NCBI GenBank assembly: GCA_966128725.1
Contig: CBHYLN010000037.1
Span: 1 to 40,278, forward strand
From: JAFDZV01 sp966128725
GTDB taxonomy: Bacteria; Bacteroidota; Ignavibacteria; OLB7
Length of the DNA: 40,278 bases
Direction of reading: 5' to 3'
The notes under the pieces were generated by a model. It searched no databases and was not told where the DNA came from. It saw only the letters and a list, made by a program, of their open reading frames with translations. Within the stretch, counting starts at the first letter, position 1. The number at the start of each line of letters is the position of its first letter. This document shows positions 32,289 through 40,224 of the stretch, one piece after another. A program made the translations under genes and the position numbers.

Positions 32289-34064
32289 ATGGCAGTATTT
32301 CATCCACACACGGTGAATTGTGCGTGCGGCAAGAAGCTGGTTGTTCAGCTTGCCGACAGCATCAACGTTGCCCGATCGCCCGAGGCGCGGGTCCGCATTC
32401 TGAATGGCGAAATGCACAGGGCCACCTGCACGGCCTGCAAGCGCACGATGATTGTTGAAAAGCCGTTCTACTACACCGACCGCGCTCGTAATGCATTTTT
32501 CAAGGTGCTGCCGCGCGGCGAACGTCATCGCTGGCGGGCGGAGTCGGCCGCGCTGGAACGTGCATCAACGCTGGTGCCGAATTTCACGCTGAAGGAAAAG
32601 GGACGAACGTTGCGCGTGATATTCGGAATGGACGAGCTGCGCGAGAAGTTGATGGCGCAGGATGCCAACATCGACGATCGTACCATCGAACTGCTGAAGG
32701 CGCTGCTTGTATACGAACATCCGGTGCTGGTGCGCCGCCCGCGCCTGCGCCTGGTGTTCAACGGAATCAACGGAAGCAACCTGCAGTTCCGTGCATGCTA
32801 CGAGCACCATCAGCAGCGATTTCAACTGGCAATGCCGCGCTCAAGCGTAAGCCGATTGCTGAAAAAGCCGGAAGCGCTGAAGGCCTGGGTGGATGCCGCG
32901 CATCCGGGCACAAATATCCTGAGCGCCGCGGTGCACTGGGTGAATATGTGGCAGTGGTCGCCGCAGCCAACCGCGCTGGAGCAACTGCGGACGTATGCAA
33001 CAACGTTACGCGCCGGCAAGGCGATCGACACGGCGGCCCCGGAGTTCCTGCGCATGCTGGCACGCCTGCCGCGCGGCAATCATCTTCCCTCCTGGGCAAA
33101 GCAGGATTTGCGCACGCTGTACGATTACGCCAAGAAGAAGGGGCTGTCGAAATTGGAGGACAGTTTGTTCGAGATCCGGTTCGGCATCGAGCTGGACGAC
33201 GACTGGTCCAGCAACTCCGACCCGAACGACATCGACACGCTCTGGAAGCTGTTGCGCGACCTGCCGGACACGAACGTGGAAGGCAATACGAAGATCCACG
33301 AACTGTTGCTGGACGAAGGCACCGGCGGTGGCACGTATGATCCCGGATCGTACGACATCGCCATCGGCTCGGAGGAACTGGCCGGCAAGGAACGGTTCGA
33401 GGATGTGGTACGCCACGAGGTTGGCCACGCGGTGCACGAGATGAAGCCCAAGCTGGTGAACACCTGGCTTACGACGAAGTTCGGCTGGCGGGTGTTCGGC
33501 ACATCGGACGGTGAAATCGATGCATGGATTTCGTTGATGGGCGGCTGGGGAACGCTCACGGCCGCGCAGCGCCGCGAGGTACGCGGCTATCTGGTAACCG
33601 CGCTCGGCAACGGTAGCAGTTGGAACCCAGGCCCCAAGCCAAAGGCACCGGCAAACCATCCCTGGAACGGCGCCACGTTTGGCCCCCGCCTGGCCTACGA
33701 GAAATCCGGCGCCAACTGGTTCAACAACTTCAAGACATGGTATCGCGCCAACGGATATGCGTTCTATCTCAACTACTGGTATCAGACGTTGATGGTGGTA
33801 AGCGTGGATACGCTGAACCTGATAGCGAAGATGCCGGACTCGTACGCCGCGATGTCGCACTTCGAGTTCTTCGCCGAGTTGTACGCGCTGTACTACGACC
33901 TTGATGACCCGAAGCGCAATGTTATCCCGGCCGACGTGGCGGCCTGGCTGAACACGAATATCGGCGCTCCCGAGATTGCGGCGCCCGCCAAGCCCGCACG
34001 GCCGGAACGCCCGCGCGACTGGGAAGGCACCAAGCGACCCAAGGCCGCGAAGAAACGAACCTGA
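32289..34064 (+). CDS. CpXC zinc-finger domain fused to a HExxH metalloprotease-like domain
   Basis: 591 aa, no signal peptide. Residues 8-80 are a CpXC domain: NCACGKKLVVQLADSINVAR and LNGEMHRATCTACKR, with zinc-ligand Cys at 11, 13, 47 and 50; the usual CPxC is CAC here. A central region of about 250 residues, mostly helical in look, is unassigned. From about 340, EDVVRHEVGHAVHEM holds HEVGH (376-380), a zincin metal site, and SHFEFFAELYALYYD (523-537) supplies a likely third ligand (Glu526 or Glu530), resembling the ATLF/lethal-factor-like or ImmA-like arrangement. The C-terminal tail is Pro/Lys/Arg-rich. Catalysis is inferred from the motif. It may be a cytosolic protease, or an effector or toxin, since such zincins occur in both. 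A bidirectional terminator follows. Confidence 0.8.
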   Translation: MAVFHPHTVNCACGKKLVVQLADSINVARSPEARVRILNGEMHRATCTACKRTMIVEKPFYYTDRARNAFFKVLPRGERHRWRAESAALERASTLVPNFTLKEKGRTLRVIFGMDELREKLMAQDANIDDRTIELLKALLVYEHPVLVRRPRLRLVFNGINGSNLQFRACYEHHQQRFQLAMPRSSVSRLLKKPEALKAWVDAAHPGTNILSAAVHWVNMWQWSPQPTALEQLRTYATTLRAGKAIDTAAPEFLRMLARLPRGNHLPSWAKQDLRTLYDYAKKKGLSKLEDSLFEIRFGIELDDDWSSNSDPNDIDTLWKLLRDLPDTNVEGNTKIHELLLDEGTGGGTYDPGSYDIAIGSEELAGKERFEDVVRHEVGHAVHEMKPKLVNTWLTTKFGWRVFGTSDGEIDAWISLMGGWGTLTAAQRREVRGYLVTALGNGSSWNPGPKPKAPANHPWNGATFGPRLAYEKSGANWFNNFKTWYRANGYAFYLNYWYQTLMVVSVDTLNLIAKMPDSYAAMSHFEFFAELYALYYDLDDPKRNVIPADVAAWLNTNIGAPEIAAPAKPARPERPRDWEGTKRPKAAKKRT

Positions 34065-34144
34065 GCATACAAGCCCAGGCCGCGCAACCACGCGCTACGA
34101 TATGGCGCACACGGTTTGCGCGGTCCCGCATCGGGCTGCACGTC

Positions 34145-34180
34145 AACGAAACAGGGCGCCGCATGGCGCCCTGTTTCGTT
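34145..34180. terminator. Bidirectional terminator between convergent genes
   Basis: AACGAAACAGGGCGCC (34145-34160) and GGCGCCCTGTTTCGTT (34165-34180) form a perfect 16-bp stem with a GCAT loop. The A/T-rich stem bases give T-rich ends on both strands. It separates the CpXC-protease gene (plus) from the GNAT gene (minus). Confidence 0.88.
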
Positions 34181-34204
34181 ATTCATCGCCCCCCCAGATT
34201 CATG

Positions 34205-34294
34205 GTCTTGGCAGGATTCATTGTCTTGTCAGGGTTCGTCGTCCTGTCAGGGTTCATCGTCCTGTCAGGGTTCATCGTCCTGTCAGGGCTCGGC
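34205..34294. repeat. Five 18-bp tandem repeats overlapping the stop of the GNAT gene
   Basis: Units GTC(T/C)TG(T/G)CAGG(G/A)TTC(A/G)T(C/T) begin at 34205, 34223, 34241, 34259 and 34277; two middle units are identical and the outer ones degenerate. On the minus strand each inner unit repeats the codons GAA-CCC-TGA, so in-frame stops follow one another every six codons after the true stop at 34283. Confidence 0.9.
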
Positions 34295-34753
34295 ATCCGC
34301 CTGGCTGATGCACGGCCGTGCATACACATCGCGATTCATGATCTCCATCATGCGGCCCGGCTCGGCAAGCTCGGTAAACCCGTAGCGGCGATACAGCTCG
34401 TGCGCGTCCAGCGTACCCAACAGAAATCGCCGCAGCCCCTGAAGCTCGCCGTGCGCCAACACAGCCTCCATCATCCACTTCGAGAGCCCCCTGCCCCGAT
34501 GTTCCTCCAACACGTACACATCGCACAGATAGGCGAAGGTTGCGCGGTCGGTTACAACGCGCGCAAATCCCACCTGCTGGCCGTTATGGTACAGGCCAAC
34601 ACACAGCGAGTTGGCGATGGCCCGTTCCACTACCTCCAGAGGGATCCCCGCCGCCCAATAACTACGGGTCAGATAGGCGTGGACGGCGGCCGCGTCCAGG
34701 CGCCGCGGATCGTCGGAGACGGTGTAGTCCTCACGGGTTTGTTCGTATGCCAT
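34283..34753 (-). CDS. GNAT family N-acetyltransferase
   Basis: 156 aa from ATG 34753 (MAYEQTREDYTVSDDPRRLD). GCN5-related fold: LVGFARVVTDRATFAYLCDV-like segment (GQQVGFARVVTDRATFAYLC), then DVYVLEEHRGRGLSKWMMEA with the acetyl-CoA pyrophosphate loop R-G-R-G-L, and LLGTLDAHELYRRYGFTEL, the standard C-terminal 'YRRYGF' block. Acetyl-CoA-dependent acylation of an unknown amine. The last codons run into the 18-bp repeat array, so the C-terminus ...SQADAEP may have been reshaped by repeat expansion. Confidence 0.92.
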   Translation of the reverse strand: MAYEQTREDYTVSDDPRRLDAAAVHAYLTRSYWAAGIPLEVVERAIANSLCVGLYHNGQQVGFARVVTDRATFAYLCDVYVLEEHRGRGLSKWMMEAVLAHGELQGLRRFLLGTLDAHELYRRYGFTELAEPGRMMEIMNRDVYARPCISQADAEP

Positions 34754-34889
34754 GGGCTGTGAAATTGGTCGTGTATGCGGGCACGCGCCGGCCGCGCATC
34801 GGGATGAAGGATCAGCGATCATACAGTGACGATGCCGAACGGCTGGGCGGGTCCCCGAGCCGTGGGCGACAGCGGTTCGTAGTCAGCCA

Positions 34890-35747
34890 TTAACCGTTGG
34901 CATCGGGCATCAGGGCAATCCATTGCCGCACGATCGCCACCAACGCGGCACGCTTGCGTTTGGCATCGTCCGGGCCGGCAATCGCCACGGCGCACCGATC
35001 CTTGCCCAGCCATTTCAGCAGACCGGTGGGATCGTCGATGGTGGGCGCACTTCGGTGTGTTGCCCTGGCCCCCTGATGAAAAATCACCAGCAGCTCGGTT
35101 TTGCTCCGCGTGTTGATGGTGGCAAACCAGCCGTTGAAATAGAAGCTCGGCGAGTTCCACTTCACACCCTGCGTGATCCGCTTGTCGGCGCCGGCGATGA
35201 TGGCTCGAAGCGCCCCGATGGCTGCATCCAGCGGGTGGGCAAGTTTCGCCAACAGGGCGTTCACCGCCGCGGGATCATCATGCTCGGCCGGCCTGGTGGC
35301 AGCAACAGGGCGCGCGGCCTTCGCGCGCGGCGCCGCCTTCGTGGGCCGTGCCGTCGGCGCCGGGGTGGTCGCCTTCATCGCCGGTGCCGCGCCGGAGTTC
35401 AGCTCGGCAATCCGCGCCTTCACCAGCTTGCGCACCAGCGCGGCCGGCAATGGCTTCTCCGGTTGAAAGCGTATGGTCCCCTTGCTGGTTTCGTAGGCCG
35501 CCAGTTCACCGGCAAACGCCTCCACGGTGGCGGCGCTCATCGGGTACAGCGCGCAGTGCCTGGCCGTGGCGCCAAAGGCAATCAGGGGCTTGCCGCCCAG
35601 GCGGAACGCCGCAAGCTGGTAGCTGATGCCCTCCTCCGCGCCGGGCGCGGCCGCCTTGATGGTGGCGCGCAGCTTCTCAAGCACCACACGCTGCTCGGGC
35701 AACACGCGGTCCAGGTATTGATCGATGGTCGTCGGTTTCGCGGTCAT
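34890..35747 (-). CDS. Protein with two DUF1801-type (YdhG-like) domains
   Basis: 285 aa. The N-terminal domain (1-115): TIDQYLDRVLPEQRVVLEKL, APGAEEGISYQLAAFRLGGK, FGATARHCALYPMSA and GTIRFQPEKPLPAALVRKLV, the classic DUF1801 signature. An Ala/Pro/Lys-rich linker (about 118-155) leads to a second, divergent copy: LLAKLAHPLDAAIGALRAII, ITQGVKWNSPSFYFNGWFAT and ELLVIFHQGARA, ending in a helix. Biochemical role unknown; single-domain relatives (including frataxin-like YdhG) are small cytosolic proteins. The duplication with both domains retained is a little unusual. The linker could be a spacer. Confidence 0.87.
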   Translation of the reverse strand: MTAKPTTIDQYLDRVLPEQRVVLEKLRATIKAAAPGAEEGISYQLAAFRLGGKPLIAFGATARHCALYPMSAATVEAFAGELAAYETSKGTIRFQPEKPLPAALVRKLVKARIAELNSGAAPAMKATTPAPTARPTKAAPRAKAARPVAATRPAEHDDPAAVNALLAKLAHPLDAAIGALRAIIAGADKRITQGVKWNSPSFYFNGWFATINTRSKTELLVIFHQGARATHRSAPTIDDPTGLLKWLGKDRCAVAIAGPDDAKRKRAALVAIVRQWIALMPDANG

Positions 35748-35811
35748 GTATTGTTGCGCCTGGTTAACAGAGCGTTGTTATGGCATGCAGCACGGCCCGG
35801 AGCGTTCCGGT

Positions 35812-36273
35812 TTACACCGGCTCGCAGCGCACATCGGTACGCACCGAACTGGCGATGAAGCATTCCTCGTGAGCCTGGTGGTGCATGGTCTCCAGCTCCT
35901 GCCGCGTTGGAAGGCGTTCACCGGAGAACGCCACATCCGGCCGCAGCGTCACGACGGTCATCGCAAGTTTACCGGACGCGTTCTTCTCCATAACGCCGAT
36001 TGCCGCATCGAAATATCGATCCACACGAAATCCCTGTTTTGCCGCCACCGAAAGGAAGCAGAGCATGTGGCAGCTTGCCAGCGCCGCAACAAAGGCCTCC
36101 TCCGGATCAACGGCCGAGGCATCCGAATACGGCAACGGGACAACGTGCGGCGACGACGAGCCGGGGATTTCCACGCCGCCGTCGAACACGATCCTGTGCC
36201 GCCGGCTGTAGCGGTTATCCAGAAACGGTTGCTCGCTTCGATGCCAGAGAACATCCGCTGTATAGTGCGCCAT
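35812..36273 (-). CDS. OsmC/Ohr family protein
   Basis: 153 aa from ATG 36273 (MAHYTADVLWHRSEQPFLDN). OsmC-like fold: DPEEAFVAALASCHMLCFLS with the first redox Cys (SCH), and HHQAHEECFIASSVRTDV with the second near the C-terminus, the two-Cys pattern of thiol peroxidases that reduce organic hydroperoxides. The central helix/strand unit includes VMEKNASGKLAMTVVTLRPD. It is likely a cytosolic peroxide-stress protein. A TAGATTTG box lies 56 nt upstream of the start. Confidence 0.92.
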   Translation of the reverse strand: MAHYTADVLWHRSEQPFLDNRYSRRHRIVFDGGVEIPGSSSPHVVPLPYSDASAVDPEEAFVAALASCHMLCFLSVAAKQGFRVDRYFDAAIGVMEKNASGKLAMTVVTLRPDVAFSGERLPTRQELETMHHQAHEECFIASSVRTDVRCEPV

Positions 36274-36328
36274 GGTATCGCTGTTGTTGGAACTGCCGGG
36301 CACTCGGTAGCGCCGGGCGGAGAATCCG

Positions 36329-36336
36329 CAAATCTA
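36329..36336 (-). promoter_or_regulatory. Putative -7 box TAGATTTG upstream of the osmC-like gene
   Basis: Minus-strand TAGATTTG fits TAnnTTTG exactly and is identical to the box before purF. No clear -33 element. Confidence 0.4.
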
Positions 36337-36404
36337 CGATTCGTCTCCAACACAGTACGCCGAACCATGTACACTTTGGCCGGAACGGTCGCCAGGGAAA
36401 CGAG

Positions 36405-36854
36405 TCAGGCATACCACGGCGTGGCGCTGCGCATCTCGAGCGAGGGATCGTGCGGAGCCGCGAAGATCCTGACCGATGCGGAGTACACGGCAGTGCCGGC
36501 AGCGGCCGAAATTGCAACGTGCAAATGGTGCCCGCTGCGGGGCGTGTTGCCAAACACCGACAGCGCGGGCGCCGGATCCTGCGTGATGGTTAACACCTCG
36601 CTGGTGATGCGCGCGAAATCGAATTCCGCCTTCAACACCTGATCGGCAAAGATCCCGCGGGCGATGTCGGCCGCCGCGTCGGTTGGGCAGCCATACATGG
36701 TTGGTGAGGTTGGCACCAGCAGATCGATACGATACGCGCCCGGACCATTCACAAGAAACCCGAACAGCCAGTAGCCATAATAGTCGCTATTCCGGCTGGT
36801 ATAGGCTCCCAGAACGTTTCGTATGATGCCGAGCAGCTTCCGATGTTGTGCCAT
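36405..36854 (-). CDS. Hypothetical protein
   Basis: 149 aa from ATG 36854. The N-terminus KLLGIIRNVLGAYTSRNSDY and GYWLFGFLVNGPGAYRIDLL look protein-like, then TMYGCPTDAAADIARGIFAD and FDFARITSEVLTITQDPA. No signal peptide or known domain. The same frame stays open for some 22 codons upstream without a good start, so the true start could differ. Base use matches the neighbours. It ends 131 nt before the OsmC start region on the same strand. Confidence 0.6.
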   Translation of the reverse strand: MAQHRKLLGIIRNVLGAYTSRNSDYYGYWLFGFLVNGPGAYRIDLLVPTSPTMYGCPTDAAADIARGIFADQVLKAEFDFARITSEVLTITQDPAPALSVFGNTPRSGHHLHVAISAAAGTAVYSASVRIFAAPHDPSLEMRSATPWYA

Positions 36855-37047
36855 GATGTATTCGCTGACAGCACGCAGAGCGTGCGGATGTCCGCTGTGC
36901 AGAAACGGTGTACATGTCGCGATGCGTTATCGCAACCTCCTTGCGTGCATCAGCAGCCCCTGCCAATGCAGTCTGGATTCGCCGTGTGGCACCGTGGGTA
37001 TACGCCACGATGCCACCTGATGTTCACTGGAGCGCGCTGGCAGAGGC

Positions 37048-37512
37048 CTACACCACAAGCGGACGGTTCAGCTCGGTGCGCCACTGGCCGGGATCGTTGC
37101 CCGATTCCGGACCCGACGCATACGACTCCCACAGATTGCCTGCGGATGTATGCCCTGCCTCGGCAATCCACGCGGTGAATTCTCCCCAGGCCGAGCCCAG
37201 CCCTTCGTACGGACCGTGATACACGGCCCGCGCCACGGTGGCCGCAGGCAACTCGCCGGCCTTCACGCGGCCGGATTCCGTTATCGGCGCGGCCACGGGC
37301 ACGCCCACCTCGAAATCGAACACATCCGGGTCCATCCGGAAATGATGCGAGAACACCGGCCCGGCAGGCGCCACGCCCTGCATCGCAAGGGCGGACATCA
37401 CTTCGCCAATTGCAGGCCCCATAACCTGCGTGATCTCGTTGCGGGGAATCGTAAGGTGGATCACGGCCGTAGGCCGCGCTTCGGTCTGGACAATCTCAGG
37501 CGTGTCGAGCAT
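37048..37512 (-). CDS. GyrI-like (effector-binding) domain protein
   Basis: 154 aa from ATG 37512 (MLDTPEIVQTEARPTAVIHL). The GyrI/SOUL-like small-molecule-binding fold matches: IPRNEITQVMGPAIGEVMSA, VFSHHFRMDPDVFDFEVGVP, and VARAVYHGPYEGLGSAWGEF with the invariant HGPYEGL, then ESYASGPESGNDPGQWRTEL. Stand-alone versions bind ligands and may sense or detoxify; here there is no DNA-binding domain. It sits downstream of the AlkD gene in the minus cluster. Confidence 0.9.
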   Translation of the reverse strand: MLDTPEIVQTEARPTAVIHLTIPRNEITQVMGPAIGEVMSALAMQGVAPAGPVFSHHFRMDPDVFDFEVGVPVAAPITESGRVKAGELPAATVARAVYHGPYEGLGSAWGEFTAWIAEAGHTSAGNLWESYASGPESGNDPGQWRTELNRPLVV

Positions 37513-37620
37513 TGCAAGCTTCTCCGATATTCGTGAGCGTTGGAAGTTGAAGTAATCAAAAACGTTTGGATCGATATCCGGCGTCGTCGGTCGGCGTCGC
37601 GACTGCAAACCCGTGCCGTG

Positions 37621-38367
37621 CTAGGCGCCTCGTGCCCGGCGTTCGGCATGGCGTTTCAGATCGCGCAGCACGTCGCGGCCAATCCACCGGGACGCGGCTT
37701 CGGGCGATGCCGCAAGGCGCTCGGCGCATGCCACCACCTCGGCATTCAGCACCTTGCCGCGGCGACCAATCACACGCAACGCCCAGCTCACCCCCTTCTT
37801 CACGAAGTTGCGGTCGTCCGCCGCGCCACGTTCGATCTGCGGAAGGAAGGCAAGGAAGGGCTCGTCGCCGGCACGTTTGTCGTGCGCCGCCAGGCATGCC
37901 ATCAGCACAAATCCGGCGCGGCGCTCGAACTCGGCGCGGCGCTTTGCCCAGGCCGCAGCACGGCCGTAGGCATGTGGTGATTGGTCGAACAGCTTGAAGC
38001 ACACCGTATCGCAGATGGCCCAGTTATCGAAATCACGGCACCATTGGTCCATCCCCCCAACGGTAAGCAGCTCCGGCTGTTCAACGTAGCACGCAATGAT
38101 CCGCGCCTCGTACCAACCGGTTTGCCACAGCGCCGCGGCAAGCTGGTGGTTGCGGCCCAACTGCTTCGCCAGGCCCTGCATGGCGGCCATCCGGATGCCA
38201 TACGCCTTCTCGGTATGGATACCGTAACGCGGCCCCATGGATTCGCGTATCCGCGTGCTGGCGTTCCGCTGCAACCATGCCATCACCGCCTGCACGCGCT
38301 CGGCCACCGGCACGGGCACATCGCCCGCCAGAAGCACGGCTTCGGATTGAGTTGCTCGTTTGGCCAT
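37621..38367 (-). CDS. DNA alkylation repair protein (AlkD-like)
   Basis: 248 aa, helical HEAT-like repeats. Blocks of the AlkD family: MGPRYGIHTEKAYGIRMAAM near 45-64, LAAALWQTGWYEARIIACYV, DQWCRDFDNWAICDTVCFKL (the central Asp/Trp region), and ERGAADDRNFVKKGVSWALR (about 190-210), with the 'NFVKKGVSWALR' helix. Such enzymes excise or recognise alkylated bases with a HEAT-repeat scaffold. It lies 8 nt after the AHSA1 gene and is probably cotranscribed with it. Confidence 0.9.
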   Translation of the reverse strand: MAKRATQSEAVLLAGDVPVPVAERVQAVMAWLQRNASTRIRESMGPRYGIHTEKAYGIRMAAMQGLAKQLGRNHQLAAALWQTGWYEARIIACYVEQPELLTVGGMDQWCRDFDNWAICDTVCFKLFDQSPHAYGRAAAWAKRRAEFERRAGFVLMACLAAHDKRAGDEPFLAFLPQIERGAADDRNFVKKGVSWALRVIGRRGKVLNAEVVACAERLAASPEAASRWIGRDVLRDLKRHAERRARGA

Positions 38368-38375
38368 ACCCTGGG

Positions 38376-38870
38376 TTATGCTTGTTCCACAAGGGTTGCA
38401 AGCACATCGGCAAGCGCATTGAAGCCGGCAACAAGGCCCTGCTCCATCGGCGAACGCAGCACCTCGTCGCGCGCATCGCGGGATTCGTACAACAGCGTCT
38501 GCGTAAGCCTGGTGCGCCCTTCCAGATCATCAAACACCACGGTGCCTACGCCTTCGCCGGGATACCAGGCGTGGTCGAACTTCTCGGTGGCCACCAGGCG
38601 CTCCGGCGGCATCACCTCGCGGTACACACCACCCATGCCCATCTCCATCCCGCTCGTGTTGCGCCATACGTAGCGGTACGCGCCGCCAACACGAAGATCG
38701 ATATCGCACACGTCGAGGCTCCAATCACCGTGTACCCCCAGCCATCGCTTCAGCAACTCGGGCGTGGTCCACGCCCTGAACACCAACTCGCGCGGTGCGT
38801 CGAACTCGCGCGTCAGAACGATTTCGCGATCGCCAAGCGCGGCGATGTTCAGCAGTCCTCTGGTACTCAT
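38376..38870 (-). CDS. SRPBCC (AHSA1-like) domain protein
   Basis: 164 aa. START/SRPBCC fold of the AHSA1 type: DREIVLTREFDAPRELVFRA, WTTPELLKRWLGVHGDWSLD, DLRVGGAYRYVWRNTSGMEM and GGVYREVMPPERLVATEKFD, ending in a helix, LVAGFNALADVLATLVEQA. These bind hydrophobic ligands. The ATG overlaps the arsR stop by 4 nt (ATGA), a common ArsR-AHSA1 pairing where the regulator and ligand-binding protein are coexpressed. The ligand is unknown. Confidence 0.92.
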   Translation of the reverse strand: MSTRGLLNIAALGDREIVLTREFDAPRELVFRAWTTPELLKRWLGVHGDWSLDVCDIDLRVGGAYRYVWRNTSGMEMGMGGVYREVMPPERLVATEKFDHAWYPGEGVGTVVFDDLEGRTRLTQTLLYESRDARDEVLRSPMEQGLVAGFNALADVLATLVEQA

Positions 38871-39340
38871 CCCCGTTTCTTCTCCCTGTGTTTTGATTGG
38901 CTGGTTTTGGATTCACCCTGCCTGGATGCCGCGCGTTTGGCTTGCTTGCGCCCGGTGGGTTTGCGTTTCGTGGTTTCGGCAACCGGCGCGCCAACGGCCT
39001 GCATCTCAACAAGCAGCGCATCCAGGTTCGCGAAGTTGGCCTCCCAGTATCGGCGATACTCCTCCAGCCACGCCGTTGCCTCGGCCAGCGGCTGGGCCAC
39101 CAGCCTGCGTGGCCGGCGTTGCGCGTCCTGCCCGCGCGCGATCAGGCCGGCACGCTCCAGCACCTTCAGATGCTTGGAGATCGCCGGCTGTGTCATCGCG
39201 AACGGTTCGGCAAGCTCCATGACGGAGGCGTCGCCCTTCGCCAGACGTGCCAGGATTGCACGCCGCGTTGGATCGGCAAGCGCCGCGAATGTAGCGTCCA
39301 GGCGGCTGGACGAGGCCAATGTATAACCGGTTTGTTCCAT
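38867..39340 (-). CDS. ArsR-family transcriptional regulator
   Basis: 157 aa from ATG 39340 (MEQTGYTLASSSRLDATFAA). Winged-helix: LADPTRRAILARLAKGDASV, ELAEPFAMTQPAISKHLKVL (recognition helix) and ERAGLIARGQDAQRRPRRL, then PLAEATAWLEEYRRYWEANF. A basic Lys/Arg/Ser-rich tail of about 40 residues (TKRKPTGRKQAKRAASRQG...) may add nonspecific DNA binding. It belongs to the ArsR subtype paired with SRPBCC proteins rather than metal sensors; no metal-binding Cys motif is seen. First gene of the ArsR-AHSA1-AlkD-GyrI-like run, and likely autoregulated. Confidence 0.92.
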   Translation of the reverse strand: MEQTGYTLASSSRLDATFAALADPTRRAILARLAKGDASVMELAEPFAMTQPAISKHLKVLERAGLIARGQDAQRRPRRLVAQPLAEATAWLEEYRRYWEANFANLDALLVEMQAVGAPVAETTKRKPTGRKQAKRAASRQGESKTSQSKHREKKRG

Positions 39341-39351
39341 AACTGATTGGT

Positions 39352-39379
39352 AATATACGAAAGTTGACGAACGTGTCAA
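39352..39379 (-). promoter_or_regulatory. Putative sigma-70-like promoter of the arsR operon
   Basis: On the minus strand TTGACA (39379-39374) and TATATT (39357-39352) are 16 nt apart, upstream of the arsR ATG at 39340. Unlike the TAnnTTTG boxes elsewhere, this matches the generic -35/-10 pattern. Confidence 0.5.
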
Positions 39380-39457
39380 GTGACGGTGTGAGTGGCAATG
39401 GAATTGAGTTGTTGGGACTGTGGGATGTGTTTGTCCAAGCCAAAAGATCTTGGCCTC

Positions 39458-39498
39458 GTTACTACCATGCAGGCACTGTCATCCTGCATGGTAGTAAC
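39458..39498 (-). terminator. Strong hairpin downstream of the cysteine-rich protein gene
   Basis: GTTACTACCATGCAGG (39458-39473) and CCTGCATGGTAGTAAC (39483-39498) form a perfect 16-bp stem with a 9-nt loop, 84 nt past the stop at 39583. A second small hairpin, GCCAA/TTGGC (about 39439-39454), follows in the minus direction. Confidence 0.7.
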
Positions 39499-39582
39499 AG
39501 CTACATCTTCGGCAATCGTCAATGCACAACGTGGATACGTTGGTCAACGATACGTGCACTTCTCATTGAGTATTCTCAGCTT

Positions 39583-40035
39583 CTATTTGCCGTCGTGCTG
39601 CGGAGGTCCGTCTCCGCACATAGTGCAAGGCCATTCTCGGGCATTGCTGACATGTACCATCCAGCATCCCATAATGTTCGTGTGCAAACATGCCGTCACG
39701 CAACAGTTTCGTGGGGAGCCAGATACACCATGGACGGGCTTGCAATCGGTAGTAAGCTTTATCCAACAGTTACCACCCACACGCATTTCGAACAGCATAC
39801 TATCCTGGCACGCGACACGAACCTTCGCACCCGGCAGCAACACCTGGCCGATAACAATTCCGGAAGGGTATGTGATCCTGAATTCGATACTGCATTCAAC
39901 AGCGGGGTCAACCTCGATTGGCACCGTATCGCAAAGGCACGGATGGATTATTGGTTGATCGGTGTTTTGCGCAACCGCCATACTCGCAGTAAGCATAAAC
40001 ATTGCCAAAACAATTGAGATACGTGAGCACGTCAT
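39583..40035 (-). CDS. Cysteine-rich secreted protein, unknown function
   Basis: 150 aa from ATG 40035, preceded by GGGAG with 8-nt spacing, one of the better ribosome sites in the window. The signal peptide MTCSRISIVLAMFMLTASMAVAQ is cut near AVAQ. The mature part holds about 12 Cys: HPCLCDT, VECSIEF, RVACQDS, NCWIKL, TDCKPV, RNCCVTACL, MGCWMV and WPCTMC, suggesting several disulfides or a metal site. It has the usual FCB-type secreted pattern but no recognisable family or sorting domain. Its composition is less G+C-rich than the rest of the window. It lies just downstream of a group II intron, which ends 190 nt upstream of its start. Confidence 0.65.
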   Translation of the reverse strand: MTCSRISIVLAMFMLTASMAVAQNTDQPIIHPCLCDTVPIEVDPAVECSIEFRITYPSGIVIGQVLLPGAKVRVACQDSMLFEMRVGGNCWIKLTTDCKPVHGVSGSPRNCCVTACLHTNIMGCWMVHVSNAREWPCTMCGDGPPQHDGK

Positions 40036-40160
40036 AGCATAATCTCCCAAGTGAATGTTGATTTCATTAGGCCGGAGTACCTATCACCATTTATAGCATT
40101 GCGATAATATATCGTGGTACAAATTCGCCTGCGTTACAAACCCAGCGACATTTTTGTGTA

Positions 40161-40179
40161 CCCCCTCCCGAGGAGGGGG
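40161..40179. other. Short perfect hairpin
   Basis: CCCCCTCC (40161-40168) and GGAGGGGG (40172-40179) form an 8-bp stem with a CGA loop. No T tract directly follows on either strand. It lies about 45 nt from the group II intron end; a terminator-like or dispersed-repeat origin is possible. Confidence 0.55.
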
Positions 40180-40224
40180 GCCTTGTGAAACGTCACAGTG
40201 GTTTGATTGCGCCACATAGCTCTA

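Noticed and set aside
36787..37008. 73-codon minus-strand ORF overlapping the hypothetical gene
   Set aside because: No domain, no start signal, overlaps a better frame.
39364..40017. Plus-strand ORFs of 188-217 codons
   Set aside because: Antisense to the Cys-rich protein, which has a signal peptide and a good ribosome site.
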